Source: Burkholderiales bacterium
Lineage (GTDB): Bacteria; Pseudomonadota; Gammaproteobacteria; Burkholderiales; SG8-41
Reading direction: 5' to 3'
Assembly (NCBI GenBank): GCA_019746155.1
Contig: JAIESJ010000028.1
Location: 1 to 7,846 of the forward strand
DNA length: 7,846 nucleotides
A program made the translations under genes and the position numbers. Positions 1 to 5,861 of the stretch are shown here, piece after piece. The stretch's first letter is position 1. Each line of letters opens with the position of its first letter. The notes beneath the pieces were generated by a model. It was not told the DNA's origin and made no database searches. It saw nothing but the letters and a program-made list of their open reading frames with translations.

Positions 1-1214
1 GTGACCAGTTCAAGGTTGATGCCCACATTCCTGAGGTTCTGCTGGATATATTCGTTCATGGGCTTGGGCAGCATCTGGCCGGAGCCCGAGGGCGCAACCA
101 GTACCTTGAGCGTCAGCGGCTTGGATGCAGAGTAACCCGCTTCCGCGAGAAGCTTCCTGGCGGCTTCCGGATCGTGCTTGATGCGGAAGGCGGGCTTGCC
201 GAACCACGGGCTCGAGTCATCGACGGCGCCGACTGCCGGTTGTGCGAATCCGCCCAGCAGCTTGACGATGCCGTCACGGTCAATCGCGAGATTGACCGCC
301 TTGCGCACGCGGAGGTCACGCCACGGCGAGCCTTCGCGGAAGCTCATGAAGTACGGCCAGACGTGCGGATAGACGTTGGACGTGATCTGGAAACCCTGGG
401 ATTTGAGGCGCGGGATAAAATCGGGCGGCGGCGCCTCGATGAAGTCAACCTGGCCCGACAGCAGCGCCGAGGCGCGCGTGGTCGCTTCCGGAATCGGCAG
501 CAGAATCATGCGCTGCGACTTGGGCACGCGCTTGGCATCCCAATAGTTCGAGTTGCGTACCAGCTCGGCACGCTCGCGCGGCGTGAGTTTTTCGAGGCGG
601 AACGGTCCGGTGCCCGAGGGCTGCTGCGAGAACTTATTCCAGTCGCGTCCGAGCTTTTCATACTGGGCCGGGCTTGAATAGAGCACGTAAGTGACTTGAT
701 AAGGGAAGGTCGAGTCCGGCGTATGCGTAGTCAGCTCGACGGTGTAATCGTCGATCTTGCGCCATGATTTAAGCGACTGGATGCGGGCCGCTACCTGCGC
801 CGTCTGGCGCGCATCGTGCTGGGGCGCGTCCTTCTTGAACAGCTTGTCGAGGTTCCAGACTACGGCGTCGGCGTTAAACTCCGAGCCGTCATGGAACTTG
901 ACGTTCTTGCGCAGCTTGAAAATCCATTTAGTGTGGTCCTTGTCATCGACTTTCCACTCGGTCGCCAGTCCCGGCACGAGGATGGACGGTCCCTTGGCGT
1001 CATCGAGTTTCCAGTTGATGAGCGCGTCGTACAGGGTGTAACCCGTCATGCGATAGCCCTCGAATCCGCCGTTCGGCTGCCCGCTGGTGGTGGGAATGTC
1101 GCTCAACGTCATGCCCACGCGCAGAGGCTTCGATTGCCCCCACACCGCCTGCGCGCCGAGCGCTCCGATCATGCCGATGCATGCTACCGTCAGTTTCAAT
1201 CGTGTTGACTTCAT
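1..1214 (-). CDS. ABC transporter substrate-binding protein, family 5 (peptide/DppA-like), C-terminus cut by window edge
   Basis: Periplasmic receptor that captures the substrate (peptide, amide or related solute) and delivers it to an inner-membrane ABC importer. The 404 residues visible begin with a signal peptide: basic MKSTRLK, a hydrophobic stretch to about residue 20, and a likely cleavage after AQA (residue 23) or after G26. Cys12 lies too early and lacks a lipobox, so a lipoprotein is unlikely. The family 5 hallmark follows at about residues 82-125 (GLATEWKVD, then LRKNVKFHDG and NADAVVWNLDKL). Further typical segments are PSGTGPFRLEKL and the late REGSPWRDLRVRKAVNLAID. Family members are usually 500-540 residues, so roughly 100-140 are missing to the left. 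The ATG is preceded by GGGAG at good spacing. It lies 67 bp after the second amidase and is probably in the same operon. The substrate cannot be read from sequence. Confidence 0.93.
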   Translation of the reverse strand, partial: MKSTRLKLTVACIGMIGALGAQAVWGQSKPLRVGMTLSDIPTTSGQPNGGFEGYRMTGYTLYDALINWKLDDAKGPSILVPGLATEWKVDDKDHTKWIFKLRKNVKFHDGSEFNADAVVWNLDKLFKKDAPQHDARQTAQVAARIQSLKSWRKIDDYTVELTTHTPDSTFPYQVTYVLYSSPAQYEKLGRDWNKFSQQPSGTGPFRLEKLTPRERAELVRNSNYWDAKRVPKSQRMILLPIPEATTRASALLSGQVDFIEAPPPDFIPRLKSQGFQITSNVYPHVWPYFMSFREGSPWRDLRVRKAVNLAIDRDGIVKLLGGFAQPAVGAVDDSSPWFGKPAFRIKHDPEAARKLLAEAGYSASKPLTLKVLVAPSGSGQMLPKPMNEYIQQNLRNVGINLELV

Positions 1215-1230
1215 GGCGTTCTCCCGAGAT
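1215..1230 (-). promoter_or_regulatory. Ribosome binding site of the solute-binding protein gene
   Basis: On the minus strand CGGGAGAACGCC precedes the ATG at 1214, which puts GGGAG six bases from the start codon. This supports the chosen start, as does the signal peptide that begins there. Confidence 0.6.
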
Positions 1231-1244
1231 TGACGACAAATACC

Positions 1245-1273
1245 CGTGGCCGGACGGCGAGCGCCCGGCCACG
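1245..1273. repeat. Perfect 9-bp inverted repeat in the intercistronic gap
   Basis: CGTGGCCGG (1245-1253) pairs exactly with CCGGCCACG (1265-1273) around an 11-base loop. It lies between the stop of the second amidase and the ribosome binding site of the solute-binding protein gene. A run of seven A follows on the plus strand, so on the transcribed minus strand the U-run comes before the stem. That is the wrong order for an intrinsic terminator. A role as an RNA-stabilising or processing hairpin that lets the binding protein be expressed separately from the upstream genes is plausible but inferred. Confidence 0.6.
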
Positions 1274-1281
1274 AAAAAAAC

Positions 1282-2568
1282 TTAACCCAGTGCGTGTCGT
1301 ATCCACTCCGCATTGACGAACAAAGCGGCATCTCCGCCGCGTCGCGCCACGACCTGTACGCCGAGCGGCAGACCTTGGGGCCCGGTGCCGCAGGGCAGCG
1401 TCAGGCAGGGCAGGTGCAGCATGGTCCACATCAAGCCGAAAATCGGATCGCCGGTGTTGTCCAGGCCGGGCGCCTCGCCCGGCGCGCTCGGCGTTAGCAG
1501 TACATCATAATGCCCGAATGCGTCCTCGATGTGGCCGCGGCAGCGCTCGGCCAGAGCCATCCCGGCTTCGTATTGCGTGCGCGTGACTTTGAGTCCGGCG
1601 GCGATGCGGCCGGTGAGGCTGGCCGAGATCAATTGCGGGAAGCGCGTGCGTTCGTGGGTCAGGGCGCGGGAAAACTCGTAGCCGCTTACCGCGATCTGGG
1701 TGTCGGCGAGGGCCGCGAATTCTGCGGGGAGATTCAGTTCAGTGACAGTGGCGCCCGCTGCGGCAAGCTTGCTCGCGGCGCGCTCGAGATTGGCCTGGCT
1801 TACGGCATCAGCCCGGTTCCAGTACGGCGTGCGGCACAGGCCGATGCGCGGCTTGAGATTTTTCACCTGATCGAATGAAGTGGACGGCATGCCGGACAAC
1901 TCTTCAACGATCAACGCCGCATCGGGTATGCTGCGCGTCAGTACGCCTATGGTATCGAGCGACTCCGACAGGAACTTGAGTCCGGCGCGGTTGATGAGAC
2001 CGAAGCTCGGCTTGTAGCCGATCACCCCGCAAAATGCGGCGGGACGGATAATGGATGAAGAGGTCTGGGTGCCGAACGCGATCGGCACCATGCGGTCGGC
2101 GACGGCAGCGGCCGAGCCGCTCGAGGAGCCGCCGGGCGTGTGCGCAAGATGGTGCGGATTGCGCGTTTTGTTCGGATGGCGCGTGGCGAATTCGGTGGAA
2201 ACGGTCTTGCCTAGGATCACGCCGCCGGCTTCGCGCACCTGCGCCACACATGCTGCATCACACGTCGGGCGGTTGCCGCGATAGATCGGCGAGCCGTATT
2301 CGGTCGGCAGGTCGCAGGTGTCGATCACATCTTTGACGCCGACCGGAATGCCGTGCAGCCGGCTTCGGGGCGTTTCCCTGTCGCGTTGCCGCGCCTGCTT
2401 CAACGCGAGTTCGCGATCGATATAGGCCCAGGCCCGGACCTCGTCCTCGCGTTGGGAGATACGTTCAAGACAGGCTGCGACCAGGGCTTCGGAAGTAAGC
2501 TTGCCGGCGGCGATTGCGGCGGCGGCATCGGTTGCGGAAATCTGGTTCAAGGGTAAGGCAGTGTTCAT
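1282..2568 (-). CDS. Amidase-signature family hydrolase with a variant nucleophile motif
   Basis: Cytoplasmic amide-bond hydrolase of the AS (Ser-cisSer-Lys) family, 428 aa, at the short end of the usual 430-500. By alignment to the family the triad is K79 (in PVGVKDVIDT), cis-Ser S148 (in GGSSSGSAAAV) and nucleophile S172. The 69- and 24-residue spacings match what I recall for malonamidase E2 (K62, S131, S155). The nucleophile motif reads GTQTSSSIIRPAAFCG instead of the usual GTDTGGSIRxPA. D is Q168, the two glycines are S170 and S171, and the arginine is shifted by one. Q in place of D is familiar from an AS subgroup with xIRPA; two serines before the nucleophile are less usual. Its ATG overlaps the stop of the upstream ATPase gene as ATGA, implying translational coupling. 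No signal peptide. Substrate unknown; the neighbouring importer suggests an imported amide or peptide-like compound. Confidence 0.93.
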   Translation of the reverse strand: MNTALPLNQISATDAAAAIAAGKLTSEALVAACLERISQREDEVRAWAYIDRELALKQARQRDRETPRSRLHGIPVGVKDVIDTCDLPTEYGSPIYRGNRPTCDAACVAQVREAGGVILGKTVSTEFATRHPNKTRNPHHLAHTPGGSSSGSAAAVADRMVPIAFGTQTSSSIIRPAAFCGVIGYKPSFGLINRAGLKFLSESLDTIGVLTRSIPDAALIVEELSGMPSTSFDQVKNLKPRIGLCRTPYWNRADAVSQANLERAASKLAAAGATVTELNLPAEFAALADTQIAVSGYEFSRALTHERTRFPQLISASLTGRIAAGLKVTRTQYEAGMALAERCRGHIEDAFGHYDVLLTPSAPGEAPGLDNTGDPIFGLMWTMLHLPCLTLPCGTGPQGLPLGVQVVARRGGDAALFVNAEWIRHALG

Positions 2569-3575
2569 GCGGTGACGGTCCCCCGGTGTCCGATTTTTTC
2601 AGGTTGTATGCATCGCGTGCTGTGCGGGTACGGTCCGCGGTGTTCCATCTCGCGCAATTCAGGAAGCGATTCCCCGCAGCGATGAACGACATAGGGGCAG
2701 CGCGGCGCGAAGCTGCAGCCCGGCGGCAGCGCCGCAAGGTTGGGCGGCGAGCCGGGAATCGGATTGAGCCGGGTGCCCTTGGGAACGTCGTGCACGGTAG
2801 AGCCCATCAGACCTTCGGTATAGGGATGGCGCGGGCGACGCACGACTTCCGCCACCGGACCGCTTTCCACGAAACGACCGGCGTACATCACGGCAATCTT
2901 GTGCGAGACTTCGACGGCAACGCCCAGGTCATGGGTGACGAAAATCATGGCCATGCCGAGTTCCTGCTGCAGCGTGCGCAGCAGGAGAAGCACCTGGATT
3001 TGCACTGTCGCGTCGAGCGCCGTAGTCGGCTCGTCGGCAAGCAGCAGCGCGGGACGGCAGGAGAGGGCGATCGCGATCATTGCGCGCTGCCGCAGGCCGC
3101 CGGACAACTGATGCGGATAGGCATCGAAGCGGCGCTTCGCCGACGGAATCTGCACCAGGTCGAGGAGTTCGAGAGCCCGCCGCGCGGCTTCGGCGCGGGA
3201 GACGTTTTCGTGCTGCACAATGGTTTCCACGATTTGCTGGCCGATGGTAAATACGGGGTCGAGCGCAGTCATCGGCTCCTGGAAAATCATCGCCACCGTC
3301 GGGCCGCGCAGGCGCGCAAGCGAATCGCCATCCATGGCCATGATGTCGTGTCCTGCAATCTCGACGTGTCCCGAGAGCCGGGTTTTTCCGGGCGGCAGCA
3401 AGCGCATCAGCGCGCGCAGCGTGACGCTTTTGCCCGAACCCGATTCGCCGAGAATGCCCAGCACTTCTCCCCTGGCAAGCGTGAAGCTCACGCCGTTCAC
3501 CGCGTGCACGGTCGCCTCGCGGCTCACGAACCGCACTGAGAGATCTTCAACTGATACAAGTAGTTTATCGCTCAC
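2565..3575 (-). CDS. ABC transporter ATP-binding protein, OppD/DppD type
   Basis: Nucleotide-binding subunit of a peptide/nickel-type ABC importer, on the cytoplasmic face of the membrane. With the GTG start at 3575 the protein has 336 residues, normal for OppD/DppD. In order: Walker A GESGSGKS (about 43-50), Q-loop in IFQEPMTALDP (Q99), signature LSGGLRQR (157-164), Walker B with the catalytic Glu in LLLADEPTTALD (E182), and H-loop in VTHDLG (H215). The C-terminal oligopeptide-transporter domain has four cysteines (287, 293, 300, 322) in the GCxFxxRCxxxxxxC...C pattern linked to an iron-sulfur cluster in some DppD proteins. The frame is open up to a TTG at 3605, but the GTG at 3575 has AAAAGG six bases upstream and begins right before the usual N-terminal strand LLVSVEDLSVRF, so it is preferred. 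The stop overlaps the ATG of the next gene. The partner ATPase and permeases are not in the window. Confidence 0.93.
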   Translation of the reverse strand: MSDKLLVSVEDLSVRFVSREATVHAVNGVSFTLARGEVLGILGESGSGKSVTLRALMRLLPPGKTRLSGHVEIAGHDIMAMDGDSLARLRGPTVAMIFQEPMTALDPVFTIGQQIVETIVQHENVSRAEAARRALELLDLVQIPSAKRRFDAYPHQLSGGLRQRAMIAIALSCRPALLLADEPTTALDATVQIQVLLLLRTLQQELGMAMIFVTHDLGVAVEVSHKIAVMYAGRFVESGPVAEVVRRPRHPYTEGLMGSTVHDVPKGTRLNPIPGSPPNLAALPPGCSFAPRCPYVVHRCGESLPELREMEHRGPYPHSTRCIQPEKIGHRGTVTA

Positions 3576-3588
3576 AAAAAACCTTTTA
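3576..3588 (-). promoter_or_regulatory. Shine-Dalgarno that decides the GTG start of the ABC ATPase
   Basis: The minus strand reads AAAAGG, six T, then GTG at 3575. The spacing is ideal and favours GTG over the in-frame TTG at 3605, which has no comparable upstream purine run. Confidence 0.55.
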
Positions 3589-3605
3589 TTGAGGGCGCCA
3601 CCCAA

Positions 3606-3800
3606 TAGTGCGTAGTGGTAGTCGGCAATGCTCCCACGACACGTTAGCGGAACGCCCGATTGCGGGAGTGGGGGCTTGCGTGTGCTCCCCGCCAGCGGGT
3701 GGCTTCGCCACTAACGAGTCCGCGCGCTTCTGCCGACGCCCCGGCGGGAAGGGATTCCCGCCCTACGGCCCGCGCACCATTTCGTGGCCGGATCAATAAC
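3606..3800. repeat. Non-coding, palindrome-rich repeat tract inside the operon
   Basis: This 195-bp gap separates the first amidase stop from the ATPase gene in an otherwise tightly packed operon. It holds several perfect short inverted repeats: GGCGGGAA/TTCCCGCC with a 4-base loop at 3743-3762, GTGGC/GCCAC with a 3-base loop at 3699-3711, and CCCG/CGGG with a 4-base loop at 3655-3666. The end near 3606-3625 reads like a degenerate heptamer array (AGTGCGTAGTGGTAGT). The other end contains TCGTGGCCGGATCAATAAC (3782-3800), closely matched at 6918-6935. No reading frame here looks like a protein. The composition resembles the dispersed intergenic repeats common in betaproteobacteria. Effect unknown; it could fold in the mRNA and change expression of the genes on either side. 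Confidence 0.6.
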
Positions 3801-5213
3801 TCACAGGTTCGGCGCATGCGTGTGCCAATCGGTCTCCTGCTGGTAGAGGTGGGCGGCACGGAACAGCAGCGCTTCCGAGAACGGCCGGCCCATGAGCTGG
3901 AACGCGATCGGCAGTCCGTTCCCGGAAAATCCGGCGGGCACCGACAGCGCGGGAAGCCCCAGATAATTGGTGGGGCGGGTATTGCGCGTGATGCGCGAGA
4001 CAACGCCTGTGACGTCGCCCGAGGCTTTGGGCTCGGTTTCGGCAATGGTCGGCGCCGGCATCACCATCACCGGAGTGTGCAGCACATCGACCTTGGTATA
4101 CACCGCTGCCATGAATTCCGCGAGCAGATGGGCGCGCAGATTGAGCGCTTCGAGATAGGTCGTTGCCGGAATGTGGAAGCCGGCTTCGATACGGCTGCGC
4201 ACGAAAAGCGAGTAATCTTGCGGACGCTCGCGTATCCACTTGCCGTGGATGACCGCGGCTTCGGACTGGGAGACCGTTGCGGACAGCAGAAAAAGCTCTT
4301 GCGGATCGGGAACCGCCAGCTCGACGATGCGCGCGCCCAGCGCTTTGAATACGGCGAGACTCTCCGCCATGCGTTTTCTGACGTCATCGGTTGCGCCGTC
4401 GTAATAATGGTTGGTCGGCACGCCGATTTTGAGGCCTTTGATTCTGCCTTCGAGCTCTTTTTCGTAATTCGGCACCGGCGCGTTTGCGCACGTCGGGTCC
4501 CTGGGGTCGGCGCCGGCGATGACACGGGTCATGCGCGCGCAATCGCGCACGGTGCGCGTGAGCGGCCCTACCGTGTCCTGCGACCAGGAACGCGGCAAGA
4601 TGCCGTAGCGGCTGATGAGGCCGTAGGTCGGTTTGAGCCCGACGACGCCGCACGCCGCGGCGGGCAGCCGCACCGAGCCGCCGGTGTCGGAGCCGAGCGA
4701 TCCGTAGCAGGCACGCGCCCCGACCGCGGAACCGGAGCCGCTCGACGAGCCGCCGGTCATGTGCGCCGGATTCCAGGGATTGCGGCAGTGGCCCCAGTGG
4801 TCGTTGTGTCCGGTGGGATTGGCCGCGAATTCCGCCATGTTGAGACTGCCGAGCCAGATTGCGCCCGCGGCGGCGAGCCGCTCGACCGCCGTGCCGGTGA
4901 CGTTGGGCCGATAGTCGCGCAGGATTTTCGAGCCGCAGGTCGAGACCTTGCCGGCGCGGTAGTACATGTCCTTGTGCGCGAGCGGCACGCCGTGCAGCGG
5001 ACCGGCTCGGACACCGCGCTTCAGAGCCTGGTCGGCTTTCTTTGCCGCTTGCAGCGCCTCGTCGGCCTCGAGCGAGATGAAACAATTGAGCTTGGGCTGC
5101 ACGCGCTCGGCGTGTTCGATGCAGGCGCGGGTGACTTCCACCGACGAGACTTTCTTTTTCCTGATCGCGTCGGCGACCTCGGTCAGGCTCATGTGAACGA
5201 GTTCGGTGCTCAT
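3801..5213 (-). CDS. Amidase-signature hydrolase, GatA/AtzE-like, paired with a small subunit
   Basis: Cytoplasmic AS-family amide hydrolase, 470 aa, full length for the family. Predicted triad K81 (in GVPLAHKDMYY), cis-Ser S156 (in GGSSSGSGSAVG) and nucleophile S180 (in GSDTGGSVRLPAAACG). The signature is fully canonical. The 75- and 24-residue spacings match those I recall for GatA (K79, S154, S178), unlike the other amidase in this operon. The start ATG overlaps the stop of the upstream AtzG/GatC-like gene as ATGA, so the two are probably translated together and may form a heterodimer as AtzE does with AtzG. A true tRNA amidotransferase role is unlikely: no gatB is present and the genes sit with an ABC importer. 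Many proteobacterial AS proteins are annotated as GatA subunits for this reason. Substrate not determinable; a carboxylated or biuret-like amide is one analogy-based guess. Confidence 0.93.
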   Translation of the reverse strand: MSTELVHMSLTEVADAIRKKKVSSVEVTRACIEHAERVQPKLNCFISLEADEALQAAKKADQALKRGVRAGPLHGVPLAHKDMYYRAGKVSTCGSKILRDYRPNVTGTAVERLAAAGAIWLGSLNMAEFAANPTGHNDHWGHCRNPWNPAHMTGGSSSGSGSAVGARACYGSLGSDTGGSVRLPAAACGVVGLKPTYGLISRYGILPRSWSQDTVGPLTRTVRDCARMTRVIAGADPRDPTCANAPVPNYEKELEGRIKGLKIGVPTNHYYDGATDDVRKRMAESLAVFKALGARIVELAVPDPQELFLLSATVSQSEAAVIHGKWIRERPQDYSLFVRSRIEAGFHIPATTYLEALNLRAHLLAEFMAAVYTKVDVLHTPVMVMPAPTIAETEPKASGDVTGVVSRITRNTRPTNYLGLPALSVPAGFSGNGLPIAFQLMGRPFSEALLFRAAHLYQQETDWHTHAPNL

Positions 5214-5428
5214 TTGCCTGCCTTGGCCGGTTGTCCCGCGGCGAGCAGAAGCGCGGAGAATTTTGCGGGTTCGTCGTTGAAGTCTAGCCGCTGTGCGGCG
5301 TCGGTCACCGCGGAGTTCAGGCGCTCGACTTCGATCGCGAGTTCGTCCGCGCGCCGCGGACCGATGTCGAGCCGTTGCAACTGACTGCCGTGATCGCGTA
5401 CGAGTTCTGCGGTGACTTTACCGGGCAT
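5210..5428 (-). CDS. AtzG/GatC-like small amidase subunit
   Basis: 72-aa protein with no signal peptide, rich in short amphipathic helices, ending in a stretch like the tail of AtzG-type proteins: LNSAVTDAAQRLDFNDEPA at about residues 37-55, then KFSALLLA. The pattern of an N-terminal helical half followed by a conserved [F/Y]xDEPxxF-like segment is what I associate with the AtzG-like (DUF4089) family. AtzG is a GatC-related subunit that binds and stabilises the amidase AtzE. Canonical GatC is longer, about 95 aa. The assignment rests on length, pattern and position rather than strong identity. The ATG at 5428 has a near-perfect Shine-Dalgarno (AAGGAGG) upstream, and its TGA overlaps the amidase ATG, so the pair would be made in equal amounts. 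It is the first intact gene of the leftward operon. Confidence 0.72.
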   Translation of the reverse strand: MPGKVTAELVRDHGSQLQRLDIGPRRADELAIEVERLNSAVTDAAQRLDFNDEPAKFSALLLAAGQPAKAGK

Positions 5429-5431
5429 GTT

Positions 5432-5440
5432 TCCCTCCTT
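5432..5440 (-). promoter_or_regulatory. Strong Shine-Dalgarno of the AtzG-like gene
   Basis: The minus strand reads AAGGAGGGAAAC directly before the ATG at 5428. This is a near-consensus site with normal spacing. It overlaps the TAA stop (5441-5439) of the upstream gene remnant, which suggests the remnant was once the preceding gene of the same operon. Confidence 0.75.
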
Positions 5441-5549
5441 ATTTCACCATTCCGAGTTCGGTGATCAGCGTTTTGGACTGCTCGTAATCTTTTTTCAGGT
5501 AAACGAGTGTTTCCTGCGGGTTCCTGCAGTCCAGTTCCACGAATTGAAT
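5439..5549 (-). pseudogene. C-terminal remnant of an upstream gene, possibly a TctC-type receptor
   Basis: A 36-codon open frame ends at TAA just before the AtzG-like gene. Its last part (RNPQETLVYLKKDYEQSK then TLITELGMVK) has the amphipathic, charged look of a real protein C-terminus. It resembles the tails of solute receptors such as the TctC/Bug family, but the family is a guess. The frame is closed by a stop at 5552-5550. The only plausible start inside it is GTG at 5540, with no ribosome binding site. Upstream sequence turns abruptly AT-richer and non-coding at about 5541. I read this as the tail of a gene whose 5' part was deleted or replaced. A short leader peptide is a less likely alternative. 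Confidence 0.5.
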
Positions 5550-5573
5550 TCAAGATATTTCCGGTTTGATGTG

Positions 5574-5603
5574 GTTATACACAAAGCAATACACTCTAAG
5601 CAA
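5574..5603 (-). promoter_or_regulatory. Candidate sigma-70 promoter for the leftward amidase/ABC operon
   Basis: The minus strand has TTGCTT (5603-5598), 18 bases, then TATAAC (5579-5574). The -10 matches five of six consensus bases and the -35 three of six. Transcription would begin near 5567 and run through the gene remnant into the AtzG-like gene. It sits in the AT-richer part of the gap. No other equally good site was found nearby, but short motifs of this quality arise by chance. Confidence 0.35.
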
Positions 5604-5828
5604 ACTCCGTGCCATTTTCCAGTCTGAGGCGCGCTGCAACAGACAACAGTGACGAACGGCCATTTTCACTGCTTCAGGGCATGCCCCATTTTTTGCCGGT
5701 TACCGGTGCGAAGGCATTGCGATGGTGCACCGTAAGCCATGAGCCGGAACATTGACGGGTATATTAAACCGTATTGCGAACGAGCGAAAAGCAGAATGAA
5801 AATGCTGCGGGGCAGCGCAAACGGCATG

Positions 5829-5858
5829 TGCTAGAATCCGGCCCGAAATATTGGAGGG
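5829..5858 (+). promoter_or_regulatory. Extended -10 promoter element and ribosome binding site of the ModA-like gene
   Basis: TGCTAGAAT (5829-5837) is an extended -10: TG, one base, then TAGAAT with five of six consensus bases. No good -35 lies at 16-18 bases, which is tolerated for extended -10 promoters. A start near 5844 would give an 18-base leader. GGAGGG (5853-5858) lies just ahead of the ATG at 5862 and fixes that start. Confidence 0.45.
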
Positions 5859-5861
5859 CAA

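Larger units (their letters stand above)
5550..5861. other. 312-bp non-coding stretch between divergent transcription units
   Basis: No credible gene is visible on either strand; longer open frames here lack coding character. The left half (about 5541-5625) is clearly less GC-rich than the surroundings. Contents are a promoter-like pair facing left (5574-5603), a 10-bp palindrome GGGCATGCCC (5677-5686) followed by a T-run, an imperfect hairpin (5700-5709 with 5727-5735, one bulged base), a GCTGC/GCAGC hairpin (5804-5816), and an extended -10 element facing right (5829-5837). Confidence 0.55.

Noticed and set aside
1245..1280. Intrinsic terminator at the hairpin plus run of A/T
   Set aside because: On the transcribed strand the U-run precedes the stem. 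On the plus strand a run of A follows it. Neither orientation fits.
2514..3539. Plus-strand open frame of 341 codons opposite the ABC ATPase
   Set aside because: The opposite strand carries all ABC motifs. The plus-strand product is rich in Arg and His with no family features.
2565..3605. TTG at 3605 as start of the ATPase
   Set aside because: GTG at 3575 has a better spaced Shine-Dalgarno and starts at the usual family position. The extra residues would be ten with no conserved character.
3660..5384. Long plus-strand open frame of 574 codons opposite the first amidase
   Set aside because: It is an antisense shadow in GC-rich DNA. The minus strand encodes an amidase with intact catalytic motifs, and the plus-strand translation has no recognisable domain and is arginine-rich.
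3801..5428. Genuine GatCA of the tRNA amidotransferase
   Set aside because: No gatB is nearby, the small protein is shorter than GatC, and the genes belong to an ABC importer operon.
5677..5696. Terminator at GGGCATGCCC followed by T-run
   Set aside because: The palindrome gives only a 3-bp stem with a 4-base loop, too weak for intrinsic termination.
5752..5777. TTGACG at 5752 as the -35 of a rightward promoter
   Set aside because: The only possible -10 (TATTGC) is 14 bases away, too close, and poor in match.
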